DNA of 13,900 bases from CAYGAG01 sp964347765 (GCA_964347765.1 CAYGAG010000042.1:1-13900); one strand, 5' to 3'; positions 6,407-12,469 are shown, numbered from the stretch's first letter. The notes: generated by a model not told the origin, from the letters alone. Numbers and translations are program-made.

Positions 6407-7318
6407 ATGACGCTTGCTGACAAGATAGCAAACCTCAAGAGAGAGAAGAAGGCTGTCATTCTCGCACACAATTATCAGAGGCCCGAAATCCAAGATATCG
6501 CTGATTATGTTGGCGACAGTATTGGTCTGAGCAGAAGAGCAATGAATGAGGAAGAAGCCAAGATCATAATCTTCTCAGCTGTGGATTTCATGGCAGAATC
6601 GGCTGCCATCCTGAATCCCGACAAGAAAGTTCTGTTGCCAACTTTGGGTGCCCGTTGCCCAATGGCTCAAATGCTCACTGTGGACGAGATCAAGAGATGG
6701 AAGGTGCATTATCCCTTGGTTCCTGTCGTTCTTTACGTCAATACTCTGGCTTCGGCGAAGGCTTACTGTGACATCTGCTGTACATCTGCAAACGCGGTGG
6801 AAGTTGTTGATTCTCTGGATGCTGAGACCGTGCTTTTTGGACCGGACAATAATTTGGCTGAACATGTTCAGAGGAAGACAGGTAAGACTATTATCCCGAT
6901 CCCTGAAAGAGGCTTTTGTCCTACACATTTGCTTTTCCAGCCGGAAGATGTGGAGATCCTTAAGGTCAAATTCCCAGAGGCCTCGGCTATGGTCCATCCT
7001 GAATGTAGCGTCGAAGTTCACGATGTGGCTGATTTCATCGGCAGTACTTCGCAGATGTGCAGATACGCAAAGTTTGCTAAGGCAAAGAACTTCATTGTAG
7101 CTACTGAGCAAGGGATTATTCATCGCTTGAAAAAGGAGAATCCTGAGAAGCAATTTATCTTGGCCTATGAGGACGCCGCTTGTCCAAATATGAAGTTGAA
7201 CACTCTGGAGAGAATCTACAGATCCCTTAAAGAGGAGAAATATGTTACCACAGTTCCGGAACCTATAGCGAATAAGGCTCGTAGCGCTCTGGAAAGGATG
7301 TTTGAGTTGAAAACCTAG
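6407..7318 (+). CDS. nadA: Quinolinate synthase
   Basis: NadA condenses iminoaspartate with dihydroxyacetone phosphate to quinolinate, the precursor of NAD, using a [4Fe-4S] cluster whose unique iron acts as a Lewis acid. The 303-aa length is typical of the short archaeal form. The three cluster cysteines are visible as Cys84 (GARCPM), Cys171 (GFCPTH) and Cys259 (AACPNM), at the spacing known for structurally characterised NadA. Other hallmarks are AHNYQ (20-24), GDSIGLSRRA (36-45), VDFMAES (59-65), YVNTLASAKAYCDICCTSAN, HPECSVEV (197-204), GSTSQM and ATEQGIIH. A pair of vicinal cysteines (124-125) adds to the usual set. No nadB or nadC lies in the window, so the pathway partners are elsewhere. 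The cytosolic enzyme is oxygen-sensitive. The gene ends exactly against the convergent nikR. Confidence 0.97.
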   Translation: MTLADKIANLKREKKAVILAHNYQRPEIQDIADYVGDSIGLSRRAMNEEEAKIIIFSAVDFMAESAAILNPDKKVLLPTLGARCPMAQMLTVDEIKRWKVHYPLVPVVLYVNTLASAKAYCDICCTSANAVEVVDSLDAETVLFGPDNNLAEHVQRKTGKTIIPIPERGFCPTHLLFQPEDVEILKVKFPEASAMVHPECSVEVHDVADFIGSTSQMCRYAKFAKAKNFIVATEQGIIHRLKKENPEKQFILAYEDAACPNMKLNTLERIYRSLKEEKYVTTVPEPIANKARSALERMFELKT

Positions 7319-7726
7319 CTAGGCAGACACGAGCATAATTTTGAGAATCTTCACTCCTCTTTTTATCGCTAGTTCGTCGCTCAGTCTCCGGATTTCCTTA
7401 TAGTCGCCTTTGACAGCTATCGCTTCTAGGCAGTCTCTTTCGCTCAGGTGAATATGCATCGCAGAGCAGATGATATGTGAGAAATGATGTTGTATGTGGG
7501 TGAGTTCGCTTTCCAGCCTCATGACTTCATGATCGTAGAGCATCATTAGAACACCTGCTTGTACGCCTTTCTCTTCTTGAAGCCACTTCTTTTCAGAAAT
7601 GAATATTCTTACTGCATCTTGAATAGCTTTGGAACGACTATCATACCTCATCTCGCGAATTAACTCATCGAACTCTTTCAGCAGATCCGGGGTGAAGGTG
7701 ACACCCACTCTCTTAATCCTGGCCAT
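7319..7726 (-). CDS. nikR: Nickel-responsive transcriptional regulator NikR
   Basis: This 135-aa protein has an N-terminal ribbon-helix-helix DNA-binding domain (RIKRVGVTFTPDLLKEFDEL, then RSKAIQDAVRIF). A C-terminal ACT-like metal-sensing domain follows. All four residues that bind nickel in E. coli NikR are present at matching spacing: His80 (IQHHFSH), His91 and His93 (MHIHL) and Cys99 (RDCLE). It should therefore bind Ni(II) as a tetramer and repress nickel uptake or related genes. ATG 7726 is chosen over TTG 7738 because GGGAGG at 7731-7736 lies four bases upstream of the ATG and overlaps the TTG. No nikABCDE or CbiMNQO genes are in the window. A possible target is the ECF operon leader at 10317-10345. 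Its stop abuts the nadA stop tail to tail. Confidence 0.95.
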   Translation of the reverse strand: MARIKRVGVTFTPDLLKEFDELIREMRYDSRSKAIQDAVRIFISEKKWLQEEKGVQAGVLMMLYDHEVMRLESELTHIQHHFSHIICSAMHIHLSERDCLEAIAVKGDYKEIRRLSDELAIKRGVKILKIMLVSA

Positions 7727-7756
7727 CTTGCCTCCCAAATAGCTTGTGACCTCGAC

Positions 7757-7764
7757 CCATAAAT
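7757..7764 (-). promoter_or_regulatory. TATA-like box of nikR
   Basis: ATTTATGG on the minus strand is centred about 35 bp before the nikR ATG. It predicts a start just ahead of the GGGAGG ribosome binding site, giving a short leader of about 8-12 bases. No GTGTTAC-type box is seen here, so autoregulation by NikR is not supported. Confidence 0.45.
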
Positions 7765-7863
7765 TTTTGCCTTCTTAGGATGGCAAGTTCGCAAATAGTA
7801 TGGTTATCTTTTATGTCCCGCGTTTTTAGCATCGAGTCTCAGCAGAATGCAACGTAGGCCAGT

Positions 7864-9000
7864 TTAGACCATCATGGAGAATAGCGCGCCAATCGCGTAG
7901 GTTATACCTGCAGCAGAGGCTCCTATGACCGTCATTTCCAGCCCGCTCCGAACCCAGTTTTTCCTTGAAAAGATTGTTTTCATGGCCCCTACGCCGAACA
8001 GGGTGATCACTGTGGCGATTATCGATGCTATCAAAGCTTCCAGGTTGCCTATATGAAATGTGAAGGGCAGTATCGGTATTATAGCGGCTAGGCCGAAAGA
8101 TGTTCCACATAGGACTCCAGCCTTAACCGGGTTGCCATGCTCCATGGGTGCCAGACCCAGCTCTTCAAGAGCACCCGTCTGTGTAGGAAGTGCCTTTTGT
8201 GCGACGATCCTGTCGACGACGGCTTCAGCCTCTCCTATTTCAAAACCTTCTCTCTGATAGAACTTCACAAGTTCTTCTCTCTCCTCCTCAATTGTAATGC
8301 CTCTCTTGGTTATTCGCTTGTGAGCTTCCCTCTCCAAAACCTCAACCTCAGACTTGCACGATTGATAGGCGCCGGCTGCCATGGATATGGTCCCAGCGAA
8401 TAGCTCTGCTATTCCTGATAACAGGACAATGTTGGGATCCATGATGGCTCCTGCTACTCCAGCTACAAAGGCTAAGGTTGAGACTAATCCGTCGTTAGCA
8501 CCGAAGATCATATCCCTGACACCTCCACCACCTCGCATTTCCCAAGCCTTCATGCCCAGTACTTCTGTCTTCATCCTTTCCAAGTGCATCCTCTCATCGA
8601 CAGCAAACCTGCTCCAAGTCTCAGAAGTAGTCGTGTTCTTGACCCTCTCTGCAAGATTAGCCAAGTCTTCGATGCCCTCTTCTTCCCCTTTTACTGCCCA
8701 TTCGAAAAGTCCTTTCATGCCGAGTACATTCATCATCAATCCTACTTTGCGATCTCTGAAATGTGTCCTGAATGTCCCTTCAGACTTACCGCCTAGCTCA
8801 TTGATCCTTTCAGACCAGAACTGAGCGTGCTTCTCCTCCTCATCGCTGATCCGAATCAAGAGTTGCTTTATTCTTTCGTTTCTAGCCTTCTGAACTAGTC
8901 TCCTGTACCCCTTGATCTGCACCATCATATGTGTATAGATCTTCTTCGCTGCATCGAGAAGTCTTCTTCTTTCCCTGTTCGTTAGATTTTTGGTTGTCAT
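7864..9000 (-). CDS. Ferritin-like/VIT1-CCC1 fusion, iron or manganese transporter
   Basis: This 378-aa protein joins an N-terminal rubrerythrin/ferritin-like four-helix domain (about 1-150) to a VIT1/CCC1 transporter (about 160-378). The architecture is known from bacterial erythrin-VIT proteins such as MbfA. The ferritin-like part shows two ExxH motifs: EEEKH (Glu55, His58) and DERMH (Glu136, His139). A third-helix Glu set (EEEGIED) also fits diiron coordination. The usual first-helix Glu appears to be replaced by Met (see findings). The VIT part shows VRDMIFGANDGLVSTLAFVA, a Glu-rich cytosolic segment (SEVEVLEREAHK, then EEEREE) and about five helices, ending at the C-terminus. It is expected to move Fe(II)/Mn(II) out of the cytosol. 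ATG 9000 fits a leaderless start; GTG 9009 is an alternative. It diverges from the KaiC-like gene. Confidence 0.93.
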   Translation of the reverse strand: MTTKNLTNRERRRLLDAAKKIYTHMMVQIKGYRRLVQKARNERIKQLLIRISDEEEKHAQFWSERINELGGKSEGTFRTHFRDRKVGLMMNVLGMKGLFEWAVKGEEEGIEDLANLAERVKNTTTSETWSRFAVDERMHLERMKTEVLGMKAWEMRGGGGVRDMIFGANDGLVSTLAFVAGVAGAIMDPNIVLLSGIAELFAGTISMAAGAYQSCKSEVEVLEREAHKRITKRGITIEEEREELVKFYQREGFEIGEAEAVVDRIVAQKALPTQTGALEELGLAPMEHGNPVKAGVLCGTSFGLAAIIPILPFTFHIGNLEALIASIIATVITLFGVGAMKTIFSRKNWVRSGLEMTVIGASAAGITYAIGALFSMMV

Positions 9001-9027
9001 CTTCTTCACGTAATCCTTCTTAGCAGA

Positions 9028-9035
9028 TTTTAAAA
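9028..9035. promoter_or_regulatory. Palindromic TATA box in the divergent 9000/9085 gap
   Basis: TTTTAAAA is self-complementary. On the minus strand it places a transcription start near 9005, at the iron transporter start codon, implying a leaderless mRNA. Toward the plus strand it would give a leader of about 28 bases before ATG 9085. The nonamer AAAAGTGTT occurs at 9032-9040 and again at 9072-9080. Confidence 0.45.
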
Positions 9036-9084
9036 GTGTTGATGATAACTTGTACTTTACAGAAGTTATTCAAAAGTGTTTGAA

Positions 9085-9828
9085 ATGATGGAGGATTATA
9101 TCCCAACAGGTATACCTGGCGTGGATGAGATTCTTGCGGAGAAGGGAATCCCAAGAGGTCATACAATACTGTTGAGCGGTGGACCTGGAAGCGGAAAAAC
9201 AACATTTGCAATACAGTTTCTCTATATGGGAGCGACCCAGCAAGATGAATCAGGCGTCTATGTTACACTCGACGAAGAACCGAGTGATATAAGGAGGAAT
9301 ATGTTGAAGTATGAATGGGATCTTAAGAAGCTGGAAGATAAGAAGAAGCTTAGTTTTATCAACGTTTCCCCAGTTCGTGTTATGCCTTCAGAGACGTCAG
9401 GGCTGATCCAGATCGGAATGAAGGAGTTCAGGCTTGTCAAGCTGATTGAGGCGATAAAGCAGGGCGTGAAAGAGGTGGGTGCCAAAAGGATAGTTGTGGA
9501 CCCATTGACTATCTTCACACTTCAGTATCCGGATGAGATTGAGAGGATATATGCGATGAGAGACCTGATGAGAGAGCTGAGAAAGATTGGCTGCACTAAT
9601 CTGCTGATTTCAGAGTTAAGGGGAACTGGGTGGGAGCGGGAGCATCAGTTTGAGGAGTATCTCGCCCAGGGCGCGATTCTGCTTCGCACTTTTCTCAAGG
9701 GCAACAGGCTGGTTCGAGTTTTCCAAGTTGAGAAGATGCGCGGCTTAGCGATTGACAACCAGCCAAGGCCGTACGAGATATTAGCGAAGGGCATAGAGGT
9801 ATACCCTGAAGCAACAGTGTACAAATAA
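9085..9828 (+). CDS. KaiC/RAD55-like RecA-superfamily ATPase
   Basis: This 247-aa single-domain P-loop ATPase has a conserved entry, YIPTGIPGVDEILAEKGIPR. Walker A is GGPGSGKTT at about residues 32-40. A switch region YVTLDEEPSDIRRNM, a Walker B strand RIVVDPLTIF and the C-terminal KMRGLAIDNQPRPYEI (the usual K-[MV]-R-G-x3-D pattern) follow. These single-domain archaeal KaiC homologues (COG0467) are ATP-dependent signalling or DNA-associated proteins without a settled role; circadian function should not be assumed. The catalytic Glu pair typical of KaiC CI after Walker A is represented only by the DEEP motif. GTG 9076 is in frame, but ATG 9085 or 9088 is preferred as start; no Shine-Dalgarno is seen. 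It stands alone on its strand, divergent from the iron transporter. Confidence 0.92.
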   Translation: MMEDYIPTGIPGVDEILAEKGIPRGHTILLSGGPGSGKTTFAIQFLYMGATQQDESGVYVTLDEEPSDIRRNMLKYEWDLKKLEDKKKLSFINVSPVRVMPSETSGLIQIGMKEFRLVKLIEAIKQGVKEVGAKRIVVDPLTIFTLQYPDEIERIYAMRDLMRELRKIGCTNLLISELRGTGWEREHQFEEYLAQGAILLRTFLKGNRLVRVFQVEKMRGLAIDNQPRPYEILAKGIEVYPEATVYK

Positions 9829-10009
9829 GAGTCAATTCGAGAGTTTTTGGAACCTTGCATATACGCTGATAGACCGAGATACATTACTTGCAGTGGAATT
9901 CTCACCTAGCTCTAACCTGAATACGAGAAGGTAACATACCTAGTCTACGTCAATAGTAGGAAAGGCCTTACGGGTCGATTCATCCTGAAGCGTCCCTAGA
10001 GGTGAAAGA

Positions 10010-10090
10010 ATGAAAGCGAGATGCAGAGTTCATAGATTCAAAAATAAAATGCCGAAAGACTACAGCAGGTTAGAGCAGTTTTCTGAATAG
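10010..10090 (+). CDS. Possible 26-aa basic micro-ORF
   Basis: AGGTGA lies four bases before an ATG at 10010. This good ribosome binding site opens a 26-codon frame that starts MKARCRVHRFKNKMPKDY and ends SRLEQFSE before TAG at 10088-10090. The peptide is strongly basic at the N-terminus and acidic at the end, with one Cys and no membrane segment. Its placement in a 530-base gene-poor region argues that the site is not a by-product of a larger gene. It could be a real microprotein or a chance frame; it is not recognised. Confidence 0.35.
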   Translation: MKARCRVHRFKNKMPKDYSRLEQFSE

Positions 10091-10178
10091 TCTAGAAGGA
10101 AGTTGCGGCAATCACCCTAATGAACCCTTGTATCTGCCACCATGTGGGCTTTCTCCTCGCCATAGAAAAGATCAACTG

Positions 10179-10223
10179 AGCTGAAAGAACGCACATAGTT
10201 CTCAGCTTTCCGCTCCCTTTTTT
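10179..10223 (+). terminator. Stem-loop followed by T6 run
   Basis: AGCTGA-aa-GAAC at 10179-10190 pairs with GTTC-TCAGCT at 10198-10207, giving a 10-bp stem with a two-base bulge and a seven-base loop. A CCC-T6 run follows at 10215-10223. It could end a transcript from the KaiC-like gene or from the micro-ORF, or form the 3' end of a small RNA. The direction is inferred from the T-run. Confidence 0.4.
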
Positions 10224-10297
10224 GGCCAGGTTCGTACCGGTTAATGCGCGTAATTCTTCTGGGTAAAATGACTTAACAGAGCTTGTTTTTGGAAAGG

Positions 10298-10305
10298 TTT
10301 TTATG
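10298..10305 (+). promoter_or_regulatory. TATA box of the ECF-FmdE-DUF1893 operon
   Basis: TTTTTATG preceded by GG lies about 54 bp before the ATG at 10359. It predicts a transcription start near 10327, giving a leader of about 30 bases that contains GAGGT (10346-10350 region) before the start codon. Confidence 0.45.
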
Positions 10306-10316
10306 TGAAGGGAAGA

Positions 10317-10345
10317 GTGTTACCTTTGTTCAGAAAGGTGTTACC
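10317..10345 (+). promoter_or_regulatory. Direct GTGTTACC repeats, candidate NikR-type operator
   Basis: GTGTTACC occurs at 10317-10324 and again at 10338-10345, exactly 21 bp (two helical turns) apart, straddling the predicted transcription start. The bases between form ACCTTT-gttcag-AAAGGT, a perfect 6-bp stem (10322-10339). GTGTTAC is, as I recall, the half-site in predicted archaeal NikR operators, which however are inverted (GTGTTAC...GTAACAC); here the copies are direct. The position suits repression. The binding protein is inferred. Confidence 0.45.
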
Positions 10346-10358
10346 GAGGTAGAGCAAA

Positions 10359-10925
10359 ATGGGAAGCCAGACATATTTCAGGACAGTTGATGTTGCCTTG
10401 ATCAGTGTTTTCTGTGCTCTGTGGCCTGCTCTCAATCTGACCTTGGGTCCTTTAGGGTTTGCTCTGTTCAGGCTTCCAATATTCTGTGATTTCTCCGTCT
10501 TTTTCGTTCTCCTGCTGGCTACTTGGGCTTCTGGCAAGCTTGGGACAGCATCTATTGTAGGCATCACGGGTTCAGCCGTGGTCTATTTTCTCAGGGCTTC
10601 ACCGCACATCATAGGGTTTGCTGTTTCAGCCGTTCTTTTTGACGTGTTGATGTCAGTGAATCTTCACAAAATCAGAGGAAGGATCTATGATTTGTCTATG
10701 GCAAATCTGGTTACTGCCGTCTCTGCTTACTTTGCAGGAGTTGTTATTGGCGTGTTTCTGATGGGCGAGCCTTTGAATTGGACTACGCTGAGCTGGGCAA
10801 TGAGTTATTGGGGTCCGTGGCACCTAGCCGGCGGATTAATGAGCGTAGTCGTGGCCCTACCGATTATAACAATTCTGGAAAAGGCAGATGTGAGGAGAAT
10901 TATAAATGTCCAACAGGCAGCCTGA
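10359..10925 (+). CDS. ECF-type transporter S component (substrate-binding membrane protein)
   Basis: This 188-aa protein has about six hydrophobic segments (roughly residues 10-30, 42-58, 62-78, 84-100, 115-135 and 155-173), the size and layout of S components of energy-coupling factor importers. The N-terminal segment VALISVFCALWPALNLTLGP and the following FALFRLPIFCDF resemble archaeal ECF S proteins of unassigned specificity. The CbiM signature for nickel or cobalt (MHIPDG) is absent. S components bind a vitamin or metal and need a shared EcfT/EcfA module; none is in the window, so it is probably encoded elsewhere. The start at ATG 10359 follows GAGGT. The 3' end overlaps the FmdE-domain gene by 20 bp, implying translational coupling. 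The substrate may relate to the metal or cofactor chemistry of the downstream genes. Confidence 0.8.
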   Translation: MGSQTYFRTVDVALISVFCALWPALNLTLGPLGFALFRLPIFCDFSVFFVLLLATWASGKLGTASIVGITGSAVVYFLRASPHIIGFAVSAVLFDVLMSVNLHKIRGRIYDLSMANLVTAVSAYFAGVVIGVFLMGEPLNWTTLSWAMSYWGPWHLAGGLMSVVVALPIITILEKADVRRIINVQQAA

Positions 10926-11343
10926 ACTTTCAAGAGAGATAGAAGCCGCTGAGAAATTGCATGGGCATCTAGGGCCTTTCTTAGTCATAGGTGTCAGAGC
11001 GGGAATATTGGCGAAGAAGATTTTGAACGTAAAGGAGAACAGTGTTGCACAGGTGATCGCCCAACTGCCGTTATATACTCCATTTTCATGTATACTCGAT
11101 GGAATTCAATCTACGACTCAATGCACAATTGGAAATCAGAGACTGAGAGCAGAGAATTCGGAAGCCAATATTCTCTTGCAGTTTAAATGGCAAGACTCGG
11201 TCAGGTCGATCAGGGTTCAAGTCAATCCCAAGATTGTGGAAGAACTACAGAAGGAGTTTTGGAACAAGACCACAAACAAAGAGCTTGCATGGAAGATCGC
11301 ATCCATGCCTGAAACGAATCTGTTTTCCATAGATGAGCGATAA
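10906..11343 (+). CDS. FmdE-domain (formylmethanofuran dehydrogenase subunit E-like) protein
   Basis: This 145-aa protein matches the FmdE domain. It has the opening HGHLGPFLVIGVRAG (19-33) and the second motif SCILDGIQSTTQCTIGN (61-77), including Cys62, Asp65, Cys73 and the TxGN end. In many FmdE proteins the first motif carries a Cys (HGHxCPG); here that position is Gly (HGHLGP), so the metal site differs. FmdE-domain proteins are often separate from true formylmethanofuran dehydrogenase and occur with transporters or molybdenum/tungsten and other metal genes; no reaction is firmly established. It lacks the zinc-ribbon C-terminus of longer members. It sits between the ECF S component (20-bp overlap) and the DUF1893 gene (31-bp gap), so all three are probably one operon. 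Confidence 0.87.
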   Translation: MSNRQPELSREIEAAEKLHGHLGPFLVIGVRAGILAKKILNVKENSVAQVIAQLPLYTPFSCILDGIQSTTQCTIGNQRLRAENSEANILLQFKWQDSVRSIRVQVNPKIVEELQKEFWNKTTNKELAWKIASMPETNLFSIDER

Positions 11344-11374
11344 ATGTTCAGTGCGTGTGACAAGCTGAAATCGC

Positions 11375-11809
11375 ATGAATGATCTGGAGGTCACGAGTAA
11401 ACGGCTGAAAACGAAGGGCCTAACCCTCTCCATTGCAAAAGAACATGAGATCATCTTTGAGAGTAAAACACATGGAATCTCCAGTCTTCTGTATGCAATT
11501 GAAAACGCAAAAGAAAGGCTGGAAGGAGCGTCAGTGGCGGATCGTGTGGTCGGCAAGGCAGTTGCTTTGTTATGTATGTACGTTAAGATCAAAGCTATCT
11601 ATGCTGTGACGCTGAGTAGGCCCGGCAAAGCTGTGCTTGAGCAGCAGGGAATTTATCATAAATGGGCGCAACTGGTCGAAAGCATACTCGACACTCGGAT
11701 GACGAGTCAGTGTCCATTTGAAGAGCTTGCAGCAGAGATCTTGGACCCTACACAGGCTTATCTGAAACTTAAGACTCTGCAGCGTTCACTCAGCGCGCGC
11801 TGTCCATAA
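11375..11809 (+). CDS. DUF1893 protein (cytidine-deaminase-like fold)
   Basis: This 144-aa protein fits the DUF1893 family. It has a strand with IIFESKTHGISSLL, the signature LEGASVADRVVGKAVALL (49-66), a middle with IYAVTLSRPGKAVLEQQGI, and RMTSQCPFEELA (108-119) with the family CPxE motif. Structural work on a Thermotoga member placed the family in the cytidine deaminase-like fold without the usual zinc site (recalled); the function is not established. Cys67 and Cys113 are the visible thiols, and C-terminal Cys143 is extra. The start at ATG 11375 has no clear Shine-Dalgarno, so it may depend on coupling to the FmdE gene 31 bp upstream. It ends 9 bp from the convergent small membrane-protein gene. 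As the third member of the ECF-FmdE unit, it may modify or sense the imported compound (inference). Confidence 0.87.
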   Translation: MNDLEVTSKRLKTKGLTLSIAKEHEIIFESKTHGISSLLYAIENAKERLEGASVADRVVGKAVALLCMYVKIKAIYAVTLSRPGKAVLEQQGIYHKWAQLVESILDTRMTSQCPFEELAAEILDPTQAYLKLKTLQRSLSARCP

Positions 11810-11818
11810 ACCGTTATT

Positions 11819-12007
11819 CTAGTTGCGGATCCTCTTCTGGTTTCCAACAGCTTTCCAGCGAAGACGTAGCCGCCGATCAAGCCCTAAGGAAAGAGGAGAC
11901 AAAAGCACCAACGTCTTGCCCCGATTTGATCCAAAAAGCCAAACAAGCACCAGATCTAAGGGAAAAGAGATCCATATCAGAATCACAACAATCGTTGCCA
12001 CAATCAT
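11819..12007 (-). CDS. Small membrane protein, unknown function
   Basis: This 62-aa frame from ATG 12007 begins with one long hydrophobic stretch. It runs MIVATIVVILIWIS, then FPLDLVLVWLFG (about residues 1-26), possibly two short re-entrant helices around a Pro. A basic tail rich in Arg and Lys follows (LDRRLRLRWKAVG), which by the positive-inside rule should be cytoplasmic. GGTGA lies seven bases before the ATG; an in-frame TTG at 12052 would add 15 residues. The gene converges on the DUF1893 gene with only a 9-bp gap, spacing typical of real archaeal genes. The opposite-strand frames here are rich in Ser, Gln and His and look like shadows. The family is not recognised. Confidence 0.42.
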   Translation of the reverse strand: MIVATIVVILIWISFPLDLVLVWLFGSNRGKTLVLLSPLSLGLDRRLRLRWKAVGNQKRIRN

Positions 12008-12149
12008 CACACAGTCACCAAGCTTCAACTTATCACATCCTTTGGAACCCAACCAGGCAGTTGTTTGTGTTCACAACTTCAGGTTTTGTGACTTGTGCGA
12101 GAAGATCAATTGAATCTGAATCCGTTCAGTCTTCACATCACAACAGCTA

Positions 12150-12469
12150 CTACGTCCTTGACTTTCCGCCGAGATCTTTCTTCAGCCAATTAACCAATTC
12201 TTGTGTTTGCCTTCTCTAAGATCCAATAACACACTTCAAACGGAATGTTTTCAGTCTCAGGAAGGATAGCTAACCTACGATAATCTACTGCTTGTCCTTC
12301 AGTCTTAAAAGCCTGTCCAACTGAAAATGCCGCGCATCAAAGAGTGGCTTGGACCAGAGCTTTGCTGTTCTCTTTCTGAGAAGTCATGTCATTTCCAAAT
12401 TTCCTTAACGGTTTTGTCTGAGAATCCCCTTTGCTTCAGCGCAGACTTGAGAATAGAGGATGCTGCCAT
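12150..12469 (-). pseudogene. Decayed ~105-codon gene downstream of the AbrB-like gene
   Basis: Three minus-strand frames in succession carry protein-like sequence that reads as one broken gene. Frame 1 (12469 down to TGA at 12389-12391) starts ATG and reads MAASSILKSALKQRGF, then SDKTVKEIWK; the TGA probably replaces a Trp codon. After a frameshift the next frame reads KENSKALVQATL, crosses a TGA at 12337-12339, and continues AAFSVGQAFKTEGQAVDYRR, then LAILPETENIPFEV and CYWILEKAN. A second frameshift near 12200 leads to TQELVNWLKKDLGGKSRT and TAG at 12150-12152. So two stops and two frameshifts break it. It starts 65 bp after the AbrB-like gene on the same strand and could be its lost partner. 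TTTATTTG at about 12499-12506 is a possible TATA box. The family is not recognised with confidence; there is no known toxin motif. Confidence 0.6.

Larger units (their letters stand above)
9829..10358. other. Long intergenic region before the ECF operon
   Basis: No conserved gene is seen in 530 bases. The region holds a possible 26-aa micro-ORF (10010-10090), a stem-loop followed by a T-run (10179-10223), and the TATA box and repeat-bearing leader of the next operon (10298-10350). The remaining bases show no ORF pattern, tRNA fold or repeat array. A small RNA could lie between 10090 and 10224, but nothing in the sequence proves it. Confidence 0.5.

Noticed and set aside
6575..7153. 192-aa minus-strand frame inside nadA
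   Set aside because: It is a shadow of nadA, which has all catalytic cysteines and family motifs.
8137..8824. Plus-strand frames opposite the VIT1 fusion gene
   Set aside because: Antisense shadows of a well-supported membrane protein gene.
10228..10245. GGTTCGTACC, resembling a tRNA T-arm
   Set aside because: No matching acceptor stem or anticodon arm was found upstream.
11823..12219. Plus-strand frames of 96-97 aa between DUF1893 and the AbrB region
   Set aside because: They are rich in Ser, Gln and His without structure, and overlap the better-supported minus-strand membrane protein and decayed gene.
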